The notes under the pieces: model-generated
What the model was told of the DNA's origin: nothing
The model's database searches: none
What the model saw: the letters and a program-made list of their open reading frames with translations, nothing else
Program-made: the position numbers and the translations under genes
Source of the DNA: Noviherbaspirillum sp.
GTDB lineage: Bacteria; Pseudomonadota; Gammaproteobacteria; Burkholderiales; Burkholderiaceae
Assembly: GCA_028292785.1 (NCBI GenBank)
Contig: JAQGLQ010000466.1
Coordinates: 1-9,935, forward strand
Direction: 5' to 3'
DNA length: 9,935 bases
Shown here: one piece after another, positions 1-7,015 of the stretch
Position numbering within the stretch: the stretch's first letter is position 1
Layout: the number at the start of each line of letters is the position of its first letter

Positions 1-313
1 CGTGACCGCGCCCTGCGATTCGCCGTTCCTGCCGCTCGATCTGGTCGAGCGGCTCGGCGACGGGCTCGAGGAGCGCGGCGCGGACCTGGCGGTGGCGGTG
101 ACCGGCGAAGGACCGGCGCGGCAGCCGCACCCGGTGTTCTGCCTCGCGAAGGCGGCGCTGCTGCCGCACCTGAACGACTTCCTCCAGGGAGGCGGACGCA
201 AGTTCGATGCATGGTATGCCACGCTGAATGTGGCTGAAGTCCGGTTCGACGATGAGTCGGCGTTTCGCAACATCAACACGCTCGAAGAACTGCGCAACTA
301 CGAGGCCAACTGA
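1..313 (+). CDS. mobA: Molybdenum cofactor guanylyltransferase MobA, C-terminal part (5' end outside window)
   Basis: MobA transfers GMP from GTP to molybdopterin-bound molybdenum, giving the guanine dinucleotide cofactor used by DMSO-reductase-family enzymes in the cytoplasm. The window holds the last 103 or so residues, roughly half of the usual 190-200 aa. The fragment opens with PCDSPFLP, the conserved segment whose Asp binds the metal and nucleotide. It also shows HPVFCLAK and ends with the typical NINTLEEL motif near the C-terminus. The GTP-binding LAGG loop lies upstream of the window. The first complete codon is at base 2 and is an internal Val codon, not a start. The TGA stop overlaps the moeA ATG by one base (TGATG), so the two genes are probably translationally coupled in one operon. 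I recognise the family from these motifs and from the moeA neighbour. Confidence 0.93.
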   Translation, partial: VTAPCDSPFLPLDLVERLGDGLEERGADLAVAVTGEGPARQPHPVFCLAKAALLPHLNDFLQGGGRKFDAWYATLNVAEVRFDDESAFRNINTLEELRNYEAN

Positions 314-1614
314 TGCAGGAATTCACCAGAAAGGCGGCAACGCTGTTCGATATCGTCGCCGCCATGCCCGATTACGATCCTGACGCGCTGCCAGTCGCGC
401 AGGCGCAAAAAATCATTCGCGAATTCATCGCGCCGGTGCGCGCGGTCGAACGGGTGGCGTTGCGCAGCGCCCTCGACCGCGTGTTGGCCGAGGACATCAT
501 TTCGCCGATCAATGTGCCGGCCCATGACAATTCGGCGATGGACGGTTATGCATTGCGCGCCGCCGACCTCAATGCCGGCAAGCCGACCACCTTGCGCATC
601 GTTGCCACTGCGCTGGCCGGCGACGCCACGGAAGTCGCGGTGGGCGCGGGCGAATGCGTGCGCATCATGACCGGCGCGGTCATGCCGCAGGGGTGCGACA
701 CGGTGGTGCCGCAGGAGTTGACGCAGTCGGCTTCCGACGCATCGGTGACCATCCCCGCTGGCATCGTCAAGGCCGGCGATAATCGCCGCTTCAAGGGCGA
801 GGACCTGGCGGCGGGAGCGCCGGCGCTGGACAGGGGAAAAATCCTGCGGCCGGCCGACCTCGGCTTGCTCGCGTCGCTTGGCATCGCCGAAGTCCCGGTG
901 CGGCGCAGGCTGCGCGTCGCGTTTTTCTCCACCGGCGACGAGTTGCGCTCCATCGGCGAGCCGCTCGACCCGGGCTGCGTGTACGACAGCAACCGCTACA
1001 CCCTGTACGGCATGCTCACACGGCTGGGCTGCGACATCGTCGACATGGGCGTGATCAAGGACGATCCGGTCGCGCTGGAAGCCGCTTTTCGCAGCGCATG
1101 CGAAGGCGCCGATGCGATCATCACGTCGGGCGGCGTGTCGGTGGGCGAAGCCGATTACACCAAGCAGATGATGGCGCAGCTCGGCGACGTCATATTCGGG
1201 AAAATCGGCATGCGTCCGGGCCGCCCGATGGCTTTCGGACAGATTTCGTCGGACGGAAAAGCCGCCTACCTGTTCGGCCTGCCTGGCAATCCGGTGGCGG
1301 TGATGGTGACGTTTTATTTTTTCGCGCGCGACGCCTTGCTGACCATGATGGGCGCGAGCAATGCCGACTTGCCGATGATGCGCGTGATCTCGGCATCGTC
1401 GATCCGCAAGAAACCCGGCCGCACCGAATATCAGCGCGGCATCCTGTCGCGCGATGCCCACGGCAACCACCAGGTCCGCCTCACGGGCTCGCAGGGTTCC
1501 GGCATATTGCGTTCCATGTCGGAAGCCAATTGCATGGTGGTGCTGCATCATGAGCAGGGCAGCGTGAAAGCGGGCGATCTTGTCGATGTGGTGCTGTTCG
1601 ACGGACTGGTCTGA
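313..1614 (+). CDS. moeA: Molybdopterin molybdenumtransferase MoeA
   Basis: MoeA inserts molybdate into adenylylated molybdopterin to form molybdenum cofactor. The 433 aa length is close to the family norm (about 400-415), with a short N-terminal extension. In order it shows the N-terminal motif PAHDNSAMDGYALR (about residues 73-86), then the MogA-like molybdopterin-binding domain with FFSTGDEL (about 200). The signature SGGVSVGEADYTK follows, with its Asp at residue 281, then GMRPGRPMAFG and GLPGNPVAVMV. A C-terminal beta domain fills residues 350-433. The start is supported by a GAGG element at 302-305, seven bases ahead of the ATG, and by the one-base overlap with the mobA stop. No frameshift or lost motif is visible. 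The long open frame antisense to this gene (298-1638) is a shadow of its GC-rich codons. Confidence 0.97.
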   Translation: MQEFTRKAATLFDIVAAMPDYDPDALPVAQAQKIIREFIAPVRAVERVALRSALDRVLAEDIISPINVPAHDNSAMDGYALRAADLNAGKPTTLRIVATALAGDATEVAVGAGECVRIMTGAVMPQGCDTVVPQELTQSASDASVTIPAGIVKAGDNRRFKGEDLAAGAPALDRGKILRPADLGLLASLGIAEVPVRRRLRVAFFSTGDELRSIGEPLDPGCVYDSNRYTLYGMLTRLGCDIVDMGVIKDDPVALEAAFRSACEGADAIITSGGVSVGEADYTKQMMAQLGDVIFGKIGMRPGRPMAFGQISSDGKAAYLFGLPGNPVAVMVTFYFFARDALLTMMGASNADLPMMRVISASSIRKKPGRTEYQRGILSRDAHGNHQVRLTGSQGSGILRSMSEANCMVVLHHEQGSVKAGDLVDVVLFDGLV

Positions 1615-1703
1615 ACCGCAGCCAAAATAAATCCGCATTTTCTTCGGCCGGCGGAACAGTCTCTGCCGCGCCTCTGTCCAATTCAGTACTCTTCACATGA
1701 ACA

Positions 1704-1775
1704 GGCGAGCGCCATGCAGCTCGCCGCGACTACGAGGCAAATCCCGTTTGAATTGCCTGCCCGCGGCGGCAGGAG
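1704..1775 (+). promoter_or_regulatory. Structured leader of lon: two GC-rich hairpins, the second overlapping the ribosome binding site
   Basis: Two perfect inverted repeats lie in the 173 bp between moeA and lon. The first pairs GGCGAGC (1704-1710) with GCTCGCC (1719-1725) across an 8-base loop. The second pairs CCTGCC (1756-1761) with GGCAGG (1768-1773) across a 6-base loop, and its 3' arm covers the first three bases of AGGAG (1771-1775), the only Shine-Dalgarno-like run near the lon ATG. Neither hairpin is followed by a T-tract, so they are not intrinsic terminators. Folding of the second stem would be expected to hinder ribosome entry on lon. A thermosensor or protein-binding role is inference, and short GC-rich stems also occur by chance in this genome. 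I saw no convincing sigma-70 or sigma-32 promoter in the gap. Confidence 0.35.
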
Positions 1776-1787
1776 TGGAACGCACGC

Positions 1788-4202
1788 ATGAGCACCGAAC
1801 CAGACCGGCCGGGCGTACCCTTCACGCAGGAAACCGGGTCCTTCGACCCGGCTTTGCCGGAGTTGCCGACGGACGCCGTCGCACTGATGGCGCTGCGCGA
1901 CCTGGTGCTGTTTCCGGGAATGATCGCGCCGATCGCCGTGGGGCGCGCGAATTCGATCGCCGCGGCCGAGGAAGCGGTGCGCAGCCGGCGTCATATCGGG
2001 CTGATCCTGCAGCACAACGCCGAAACCGACATGCCGGTGGTGGAGCAGCTGTACCAGACCGGCACTGTCGCCAGCGTGCTGAGCTACATCGCCGCGCCGG
2101 AAGGCTCGCATTTCGTCATGTGCCACGCGAAACAGCGCTTTCGCGTCATTGAATTCCTCGACGGCTATCCATTCTTCGCCGCGCGCATCGAGCTGCTCAG
2201 CGATGCCGACGAATGCGCGGACGACGTGCGGGCACGCATGAGCGAGCTCAGGTTGCGCGCGGTCGAAATCATCGAACTGCTGCCGCAGGCGCCGCCCGAA
2301 CTGGTGAATGCCTCGCAAAACATCACCTCCGCGTCGACCATGGCCGATTTCATCGCGGGCATGATGGACCTGACGCTGCAGCAGAAGCAGGATGTGCTCG
2401 AAACGCAGAGCCTGACGCTGCGGCTGGACAAGGTGCTCGGTTTCGTTGCGCATCGCATCGAAGCGCTGCGCCTGTCGCATGAAATCCACGCGCAGACCAG
2501 TGACCGCATGGATGAACGGCAACGCGAACTGCTGCTACGCGAGCAACTGCGGACCATCCAGCAGGAACTGGGCGAAGGCGAGGACGCCGGCGCCGAACTG
2601 GAACGGCTAACCGAAGCGATCGCCAAGGCGCAGATGCCGCATGAAGCCGATGCGCTGGCCAGGAAAGAAGTCAAGCGCATCGCGCGCATGTCGGAGGCAT
2701 CGCCGGAATACTCGATGGCCTGCACCTGGCTCGAAGCGATGGCCGAGCTGCCGTGGCTGGTCGACGGCGCGGATCATATCGACATCGCGGAGGCGCGCCA
2801 AATCCTGGATGCCGACCATTTCGGCCTGGACAAGGCCAAGCGCCGCATCCTCGAACATCTCGCGGTGCACAAGCTGAACCCGGACGGCAGCGGCCCCATC
2901 CTGTGCCTGGCCGGTCCGCCCGGCGTCGGCAAGAGTTCGCTGTGCCAGAGCATCGCGCGCGCCACCGGCCGGCGTTTCGCGAAAGTCACGTTGGGCGGCG
3001 TGCATGACGAAGCCGAGATCCGCGGCCACAGGCGCACCTATGTCGGCGCCATGCCCGGCAATATCATTCAGGCCATCCGCCGGGCCGGCGCCCGCGATTG
3101 CGTGCTGATGCTGGACGAGATCGACAAGCTCGGCGCCGGCGTTCACGGCGACCCGTCCGCGGCCTTGCTCGAGGTACTCGACCCGGTGCAGAACGCGGTA
3201 TTCCGCGACAACTATCTCGGCACGCCCTTCGACCTGTCGAAGGTAATGTTCATCGCTACCGCGAATACGCTCGACGCCGTGCCGGCGCCCTTGCTCGACC
3301 GCATGGAGGTGATCCGCCTGCCGGGATATACCGAACAGGAAAAGGTCCGCATCGCGCGCGATTACCTCGTTCGACGGCAGCTCGACGCCGCCGGACTGAC
3401 GCAGCGGCAATGCGCGCTCGATGACGACGCGCTGCTTGCGCTGATACGCGGCTACACCCGGGAAGCGGGAGTGCGCAATCTCGAACGCGAGATCGGCAAT
3501 CTGTTCCGTCATGTGGCGATGTGCGTCGCCGAAGGCACGGCGACGCAGGTGCGCCTCGATATGGCCAGCCTGCCGCGCATCCTCGGACCGGAAAAATTCG
3601 AAAGCGACATTGCGCTGCGCACCAGCCTGTCAGGCGTTGCCACCGCGCTTGCATGGACCGCTGCCGGAGGTGACATCCTATTCATCGAAGTCAGCCGCAC
3701 GCCCGGCAGCGGCAAGCTGATTCTGACCGGCCAGCTCGGCGAGGTGATGAAGGAAAGCGCGCAGGCGGCGCTCACGCTGGTCAAGGCCCGTTGCGAGGAG
3801 TACCGCATACCCGCCGCGCTGTTCGACGGCAGCGATGTGCATGTGCACGTGCCTGCCGGCGCCTTGCCCAAGGACGGGCCGAGCGCCGGCGTGGCGATGT
3901 TCATCTCGCTGGTGTCGCTGCTGACCGCTCGCCCGGTGCGCAGCGATTGCGCGATGTCCGGCGAAATCAGCCTGCGCGGCCTGGTGCTGCCGGTCGGCGG
4001 CGTCAAGGAGAAGGTGCTCGCTGCGCTGCGGGCGGGTATCGCGGTGGTGCTGCTGCCGGCCCGTAATCGCAAGGACATGGAAGACATTCCGGAAGAGGCG
4101 CGGCGCGCGCTGCGCTTCGTGTGGATGGAAACGGTTGACGATGCGATGCGCGCGGCGATGGGCAATGCAGTGCCGGTTCATCAATGCAAGGCCGGGCAAT
4201 AG
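1788..4202 (+). CDS. lon: ATP-dependent Lon protease (LonA type, apparently a second copy)
   Basis: Cytoplasmic AAA+ serine protease that unfolds and degrades misfolded and regulatory proteins. At 804 aa it has full LonA length. The N-terminal substrate-binding domain starts near residue 33 ([14 protein letters not shown]) and a coiled linker lies around 230-280. Walker A is GPPGVGKSS from residue 376 (Lys382), with Ser where Thr is common. Walker B is VLMLDEID (Asp443/Glu444), and the pore loop reads YVGAMPG. The protease domain shows PKDGPSAG with nucleophile Ser699 and GGVKEK with Lys742. The 43-residue spacing equals that of the E. coli Ser679/Lys722 dyad, so the enzyme looks active. The ATG follows AGGAG by 12 bases, a long spacing. 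The canonical betaproteobacterial lon usually follows clpX. The moeA neighbour and the divergent N-domain suggest a second Lon similar to the stress-type AsrA of Pseudomonas, but I cannot confirm that a canonical copy exists elsewhere. Confidence 0.95.
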   Translation: MSTEPDRPGVPFTQETGSFDPALPELPTDAVALMALRDLVLFPGMIAPIAVGRANSIAAAEEAVRSRRHIGLILQHNAETDMPVVEQLYQTGTVASVLSYIAAPEGSHFVMCHAKQRFRVIEFLDGYPFFAARIELLSDADECADDVRARMSELRLRAVEIIELLPQAPPELVNASQNITSASTMADFIAGMMDLTLQQKQDVLETQSLTLRLDKVLGFVAHRIEALRLSHEIHAQTSDRMDERQRELLLREQLRTIQQELGEGEDAGAELERLTEAIAKAQMPHEADALARKEVKRIARMSEASPEYSMACTWLEAMAELPWLVDGADHIDIAEARQILDADHFGLDKAKRRILEHLAVHKLNPDGSGPILCLAGPPGVGKSSLCQSIARATGRRFAKVTLGGVHDEAEIRGHRRTYVGAMPGNIIQAIRRAGARDCVLMLDEIDKLGAGVHGDPSAALLEVLDPVQNAVFRDNYLGTPFDLSKVMFIATANTLDAVPAPLLDRMEVIRLPGYTEQEKVRIARDYLVRRQLDAAGLTQRQCALDDDALLALIRGYTREAGVRNLEREIGNLFRHVAMCVAEGTATQVRLDMASLPRILGPEKFESDIALRTSLSGVATALAWTAAGGDILFIEVSRTPGSGKLILTGQLGEVMKESAQAALTLVKARCEEYRIPAALFDGSDVHVHVPAGALPKDGPSAGVAMFISLVSLLTARPVRSDCAMSGEISLRGLVLPVGGVKEKVLAALRAGIAVVLLPARNRKDMEDIPEEARRALRFVWMETVDDAMRAAMGNAVPVHQCKAGQ

Positions 4203-4267
4203 CGGGATTCCTGTCGGGGGGCGATCTCGTTCCCTCTTGCGGACGGTTCCCAATCCGCATCTGCGCT

Positions 4268-5029
4268 TTACAGCGCCACCTCTCCCCCGGCCGCCGATTT
4301 CGATCCTTCGACCGGCATGTTGCTCTTGCCGTGATAGGCGAACACCACCGAGTTTTTCACCGACGCGGAGTCGTTTATTCCGGCCGAATGAAACAGCCGG
4401 CTATGAAAGAGAATGACGTCGCCTTTCTTCAGCTCGAGCGCGGTACCCCGCGCGAACAGCGCCTGGTTCTCCGCGACTTCCGGGCGCAGGAAATCGAGAT
4501 CGTCCAGCTGTTCGGGCTTGATGTCCATGCGATGCGAGCCCGGGATCACTTCGAGCGCGCCGTTCCCGGCGTTTTCGGCGCCGAGCGCAAGCCAGACGGA
4601 AATCAGATCCGGCTTGGTGAACGACCAGTAGCGGATGTCGCGGTGCCAGCCGGTCGCGGTGCCGAAGTTCGGATGCTTGGTCATGATGCAGTTGTGATGC
4701 GATAGCGTGAGGCGGACCGGCTCGTTGAACAGCCGCCTCAGCATCCCCACCAGGCGTTTGTCCTCCGCCCAGATGCGAACGCATTCATGCCGGTGATAGG
4801 CGCCGCGCAGCCGCCGCACGGTATGCCCGCCCGGTTCGTCGAATGACTTCGGCGCGCCGGGATAGCCCACCTCCGCTTCATATTCGAGCGGCGGCAGGGC
4901 TTTGCGCAAATGCTCCCGGGTTACGGACAGCATCAGCTCGCAGGCGACCGGCGTGACCATTCCACGCACGACCAGGTAGCCGTCGGTGTTGAACTGTTCT
5001 ATCTGCCAATCAGAAAGCGCTGTATCCAT
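4268..5029 (-). CDS. Phytanoyl-CoA dioxygenase (PhyH) family Fe(II)/2-oxoglutarate oxygenase
   Basis: Predicted non-heme iron hydroxylase of the PhyH superfamily; the substrate is unknown. At 253 aa it is typical for bacterial members. The opening DGYLVVRGMV is the usual PhyH N-terminus. The iron ligands are His129 and Asp131 in GWHRDIRYWS, and the distal His is most likely His214 in GDVILFHSRLFHSAG. VWLALGAENAGNGALEVIPGSH (about 145-166) is the conserved core. The residue eleven after the distal His, normally the Arg that grips 2-oxoglutarate, is Lys225 here. There is no signal peptide or membrane segment, so it should be cytoplasmic. It converges on lon (65 bp between stops) and diverges from topoisomerase IB. 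The only Shine-Dalgarno candidate, AAGGA, lies 14 bases before the ATG and is weak. Known relatives act on fatty acyl-CoA, ectoine or secondary metabolites, and nothing nearby picks one. Confidence 0.88.
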   Translation of the reverse strand: MDTALSDWQIEQFNTDGYLVVRGMVTPVACELMLSVTREHLRKALPPLEYEAEVGYPGAPKSFDEPGGHTVRRLRGAYHRHECVRIWAEDKRLVGMLRRLFNEPVRLTLSHHNCIMTKHPNFGTATGWHRDIRYWSFTKPDLISVWLALGAENAGNGALEVIPGSHRMDIKPEQLDDLDFLRPEVAENQALFARGTALELKKGDVILFHSRLFHSAGINDSASVKNSVVFAYHGKSNMPVEGSKSAAGGEVAL

Positions 5030-5100
5030 GTTTATCGATTGAGTCCTTTATGCCCGTGCGGTCGAGCAGGGTGGAAATGCTCCGCTGCGTACGGGGCATC

Positions 5101-5130
5101 ATTATAGGCGCAGAGCGGTCTCGGTAGCAG
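5101..5130 (-). promoter_or_regulatory. Candidate sigma-70 promoter of the PhyH-family gene
   Basis: On the minus strand a perfect TATAAT (+ strand ATTATA, 5101-5106) lies 71 bases upstream of the ATG. An 18-base spacer separates it from CTGCTA (5125-5130), which matches only half of the -35 consensus. The expected transcript start is near 5094. The exact -10 makes this plausible; the weak -35 suggests low or activator-dependent expression. Confidence 0.45.
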
Positions 5131-5239
5131 GGCTCGCATTCTTCCCGGAAAGACGGGCGCGCCCCCGTTTTGACATTGGTCATTATTGCTCTTTCGGTAA
5201 TCCAATAACGTTCATCAACCTACCTCTCCCGACAGCCCT

Positions 5240-6430
5240 ATGAAAACCGAACGTCTATCCGACGAGCCGCGCGACTCCGGCAGCGATGGCGTGGCCGCCG
5301 CCAGACAGGTCGGCCTGCGCTACGTCAGCGATGCGAAGCCCGGCATCTCGCGCCGGCCCGCGAAGGAAGGGTTTCAGTATGTCGACGCTGACGGCAAACG
5401 CGTCATCGATGAAGCCACGCTGGCGCGCATCAAGGCTCTGGCGATTCCTCCGGCCTGGACCGATGTCTGGATCTGCCCGCGCGACGACGGCCATATCCAG
5501 GCCACCGGGCGCGATGCGAAAAAGCGCAAGCAATACCGCTACCATGCCCGCTGGCGCAATGTGCGCGACGAGGCGAAATATGAACGCATGCTCAGTTTCA
5601 GCAAGGCCTTGCCCCTGATCCGCAAAAAGGTCGACGAAGCCCTCAAGCTGCGCGGCCTGCCGCGCGAGAAGGTGCTTGCAACCGTGGTCCACCTGCTGCA
5701 GGCGACCATGATGCGCATCGGGAATGAGGAGTATGCGCGCCGCAACAAATCATTCGGCCTGACCACCCTGCGCGACCGCCATGTGCGCATCGACGGCAGC
5801 GAGGTCGAGTTCCACTTTCGCGGCAAGAGCGGCGTGAATCATACGATCAAGGTCGATGATCCAAGGCTGGCGCGCATCATCAAGCACAGCCGGGATCTGC
5901 CGGGACAGGAACTGTTCCAGTATATCGACGACGACGGCGAGCGCCGCACCATCGGTTCCGCCGACGTGAACGACTACCTGCGCGAAATCACCGGCGACGA
6001 CTTCACCGCCAAGGACTTCCGCACCTGGTCCGGCACCATGCTCGCCGCGATGGCGCTCCAGGAATTTCAGAAATTCGATTCGCATGCACAAGCAAAGAAA
6101 AATATCGTGCAGGCCATCGAAGCGGTCGCGGAAAAGCTGGGCAACACGCCCAGCGTCTGCCGCAAATGCTACGTGCATCCGGCGGTCATCGAATCCTATC
6201 TCGACGGCACCATGCTGCATGCCCTGCAGGAGCGCACGCGCCAGGAGCTGGTGGAAGACATACACGCGCTCAGTCCGGAAGAGGCGGCGGTGGTTGCCCT
6301 GCTGCAGCGGAGATTGCAGTCGGAGTCGGCCGCTTCCCCTCCCAGGACTCCGAAGAAAAAACCGCGTGCATCACGCGCGAACCGCAGCGCGCGCGATGCC
6401 GGGCCGGGAGCGGCTCGTCCGCGCGAATGA
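5240..6430 (+). CDS. Type IB DNA topoisomerase (poxvirus/Deinococcus-like)
   Basis: Relaxes supercoiled DNA through a transient 3'-phosphotyrosyl link, without ATP. At 396 aa it is slightly longer than the bacterial family norm because of a basic tail (PPRTPKKKPRASR onward) that probably binds DNA nonspecifically. The N-terminal domain includes AIPPAWTDVWICP and HIQATGRDAKKRKQYRYH. The catalytic set is visible: Arg159 in MRIGNEEYARRN, Lys196 in FRGKSG, Arg261 in KDFRTWSGT, Asn302 in NTPSVC and the nucleophile Tyr311 in RKCYVHP. The Asn-to-Tyr spacing of nine matches the Deinococcus enzyme as I recall it. Hence it should be active. The ATG has no Shine-Dalgarno run ahead of it, yet no downstream start keeps the N-terminal domain, so I keep it. 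It is divergent from the PhyH-family gene and 39 bp ahead of the small ABM gene. Confidence 0.94.
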   Translation: MKTERLSDEPRDSGSDGVAAARQVGLRYVSDAKPGISRRPAKEGFQYVDADGKRVIDEATLARIKALAIPPAWTDVWICPRDDGHIQATGRDAKKRKQYRYHARWRNVRDEAKYERMLSFSKALPLIRKKVDEALKLRGLPREKVLATVVHLLQATMMRIGNEEYARRNKSFGLTTLRDRHVRIDGSEVEFHFRGKSGVNHTIKVDDPRLARIIKHSRDLPGQELFQYIDDDGERRTIGSADVNDYLREITGDDFTAKDFRTWSGTMLAAMALQEFQKFDSHAQAKKNIVQAIEAVAEKLGNTPSVCRKCYVHPAVIESYLDGTMLHALQERTRQELVEDIHALSPEEAAVVALLQRRLQSESAASPPRTPKKKPRASRANRSARDAGPGAARPRE

Positions 6431-6469
6431 TGGGATAATTTTCGCCTCGTTCATTTTCCGGAAAAATTC

Positions 6470-6772
6470 ATGATTCTCGAATTCGCCGACATCCGCATTC
6501 AGCCCGGCAAGCAGGCTGAATTCGACGCCGCCATCCAGCGCGGCGTCGAACAAGTCATTTCAAAAGCCAAAGGCTTTCGCGGCTACACGATCAACAAGGG
6601 CGTGGAGTCGGCCGAGCGCTATGTGCTGATCATCCGATGGGAAACGCTGGAGAATCACACGGTGGACTTCCGCCAGTCGCCGGCTTTCGCGGAATGGCGC
6701 GCAATCGTGGGCTCGTATTTCGCGGCGCCGCCGACCGTCGAACATTTCAATCTGCTTGCCGCCTCCGAATAA
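6470..6772 (+). CDS. Antibiotic biosynthesis monooxygenase (ABM) domain protein
   Basis: A small 100 aa protein with the dimeric alpha/beta-barrel ABM fold. Seen in the sequence: an opening strand ILEFADIRIQPG, a helix rich in Glu, Ala and Gln, the GFRGYTINKGVE segment, then RYVLIIRWETLENHTVDFRQSP, which is the conserved strand and helix of this family, and a closing strand TVEHFNLL. The length is exactly that of a single-domain member. Relatives include quinol monooxygenases, haem-degrading enzymes and many proteins of unknown role. I do not see enough to choose a substrate, and the name should not be read as evidence of antibiotic synthesis. The start has a modest GGAAA element 7 bases or so upstream. 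It lies 39 bp after the topoisomerase IB stop and could be cotranscribed with it, though GATAAT at 6435-6440 might act as a separate -10 box. Confidence 0.87.
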   Translation: MILEFADIRIQPGKQAEFDAAIQRGVEQVISKAKGFRGYTINKGVESAERYVLIIRWETLENHTVDFRQSPAFAEWRAIVGSYFAAPPTVEHFNLLAASE

Positions 6773-6874
6773 GACGGGCGCTCGCCTTCCGTGCTTTCCG
6801 GTCCGCATCCTCCTTGCCTGAGCATAACAAGGGGATGCGCCGGCTTCCTCCTCCCTCGCATTGCGTGATGACTG

Positions 6875-6975
6875 CCGACGTGTTCTCGGCATCGAAAGCA
6901 TGGAACTTGCGTCGAGATAGTCCTGACTAACCAGACATCTCGCGCTTTGTAACCGACTGTGGGTCGGCATCGAAA
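6875..6975 (+). repeat. Pair of 23-bp repeats, CCGAC-N6-TCGGCATCGAAA
   Basis: Two copies occur in the gap before the SRPBCC gene, at 6875-6897 and 6953-6975, 78 bases apart start to start. The 12-base half TCGGCATCGAAA is identical in both, as is the leading CCGAC; the six bases between differ. Each copy is internally self-complementary (CCGA...TCGG), so each can form a small hairpin or be bound by a dimeric regulator. The possible ECF-type promoter falls between the copies. The repeat is seen directly; the regulatory role is inference. Confidence 0.6.
6902..6930 (+). promoter_or_regulatory. Possible ECF-sigma (RpoE-like) promoter of the SRPBCC gene
   Basis: GGAACTT at 6902-6908 is a perfect match to the -35 of RpoE-type sigma factors. 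After 16 bases comes GACTAA (6925-6930), close to the TCTAA-like -10 element. The transcript would start near 6937, giving a leader of about 80 bases that contains the second copy of the repeat. Envelope-stress control would suit a membrane protein, but the -10 match is imperfect and a seven-base match can arise by chance. Confidence 0.3.
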
Positions 6976-7015
6976 CGTTCGTATCCACCATGATTTTCAT
7001 AATGGAGACAACAAT

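Noticed and set aside
298..1638. 446-codon open frame antisense to moeA
   Set aside because: It mirrors a gene with all MoeA motifs, is rich in His, Arg and Ala as expected from reverse reading of GC-rich codons, and shows no recognisable domain.
2607..3512. 301-codon minus-strand frame inside lon
   Set aside because: It lies wholly within the lon AAA+ region, which has intact Walker motifs; composition is typical of an antisense shadow.
4184..4705. 173-codon plus-strand frame overlapping the PhyH-family gene
   Set aside because: Antisense to a gene with clear iron-binding motifs; no domain or ribosome binding site.
5170..5198. TTGACA as -35 of a topoisomerase IB promoter
   Set aside because: The hexamer is perfect, but the sequence 17 bases on (TTCGGT) is not a -10 box, and no nearby spacing gives a good one.
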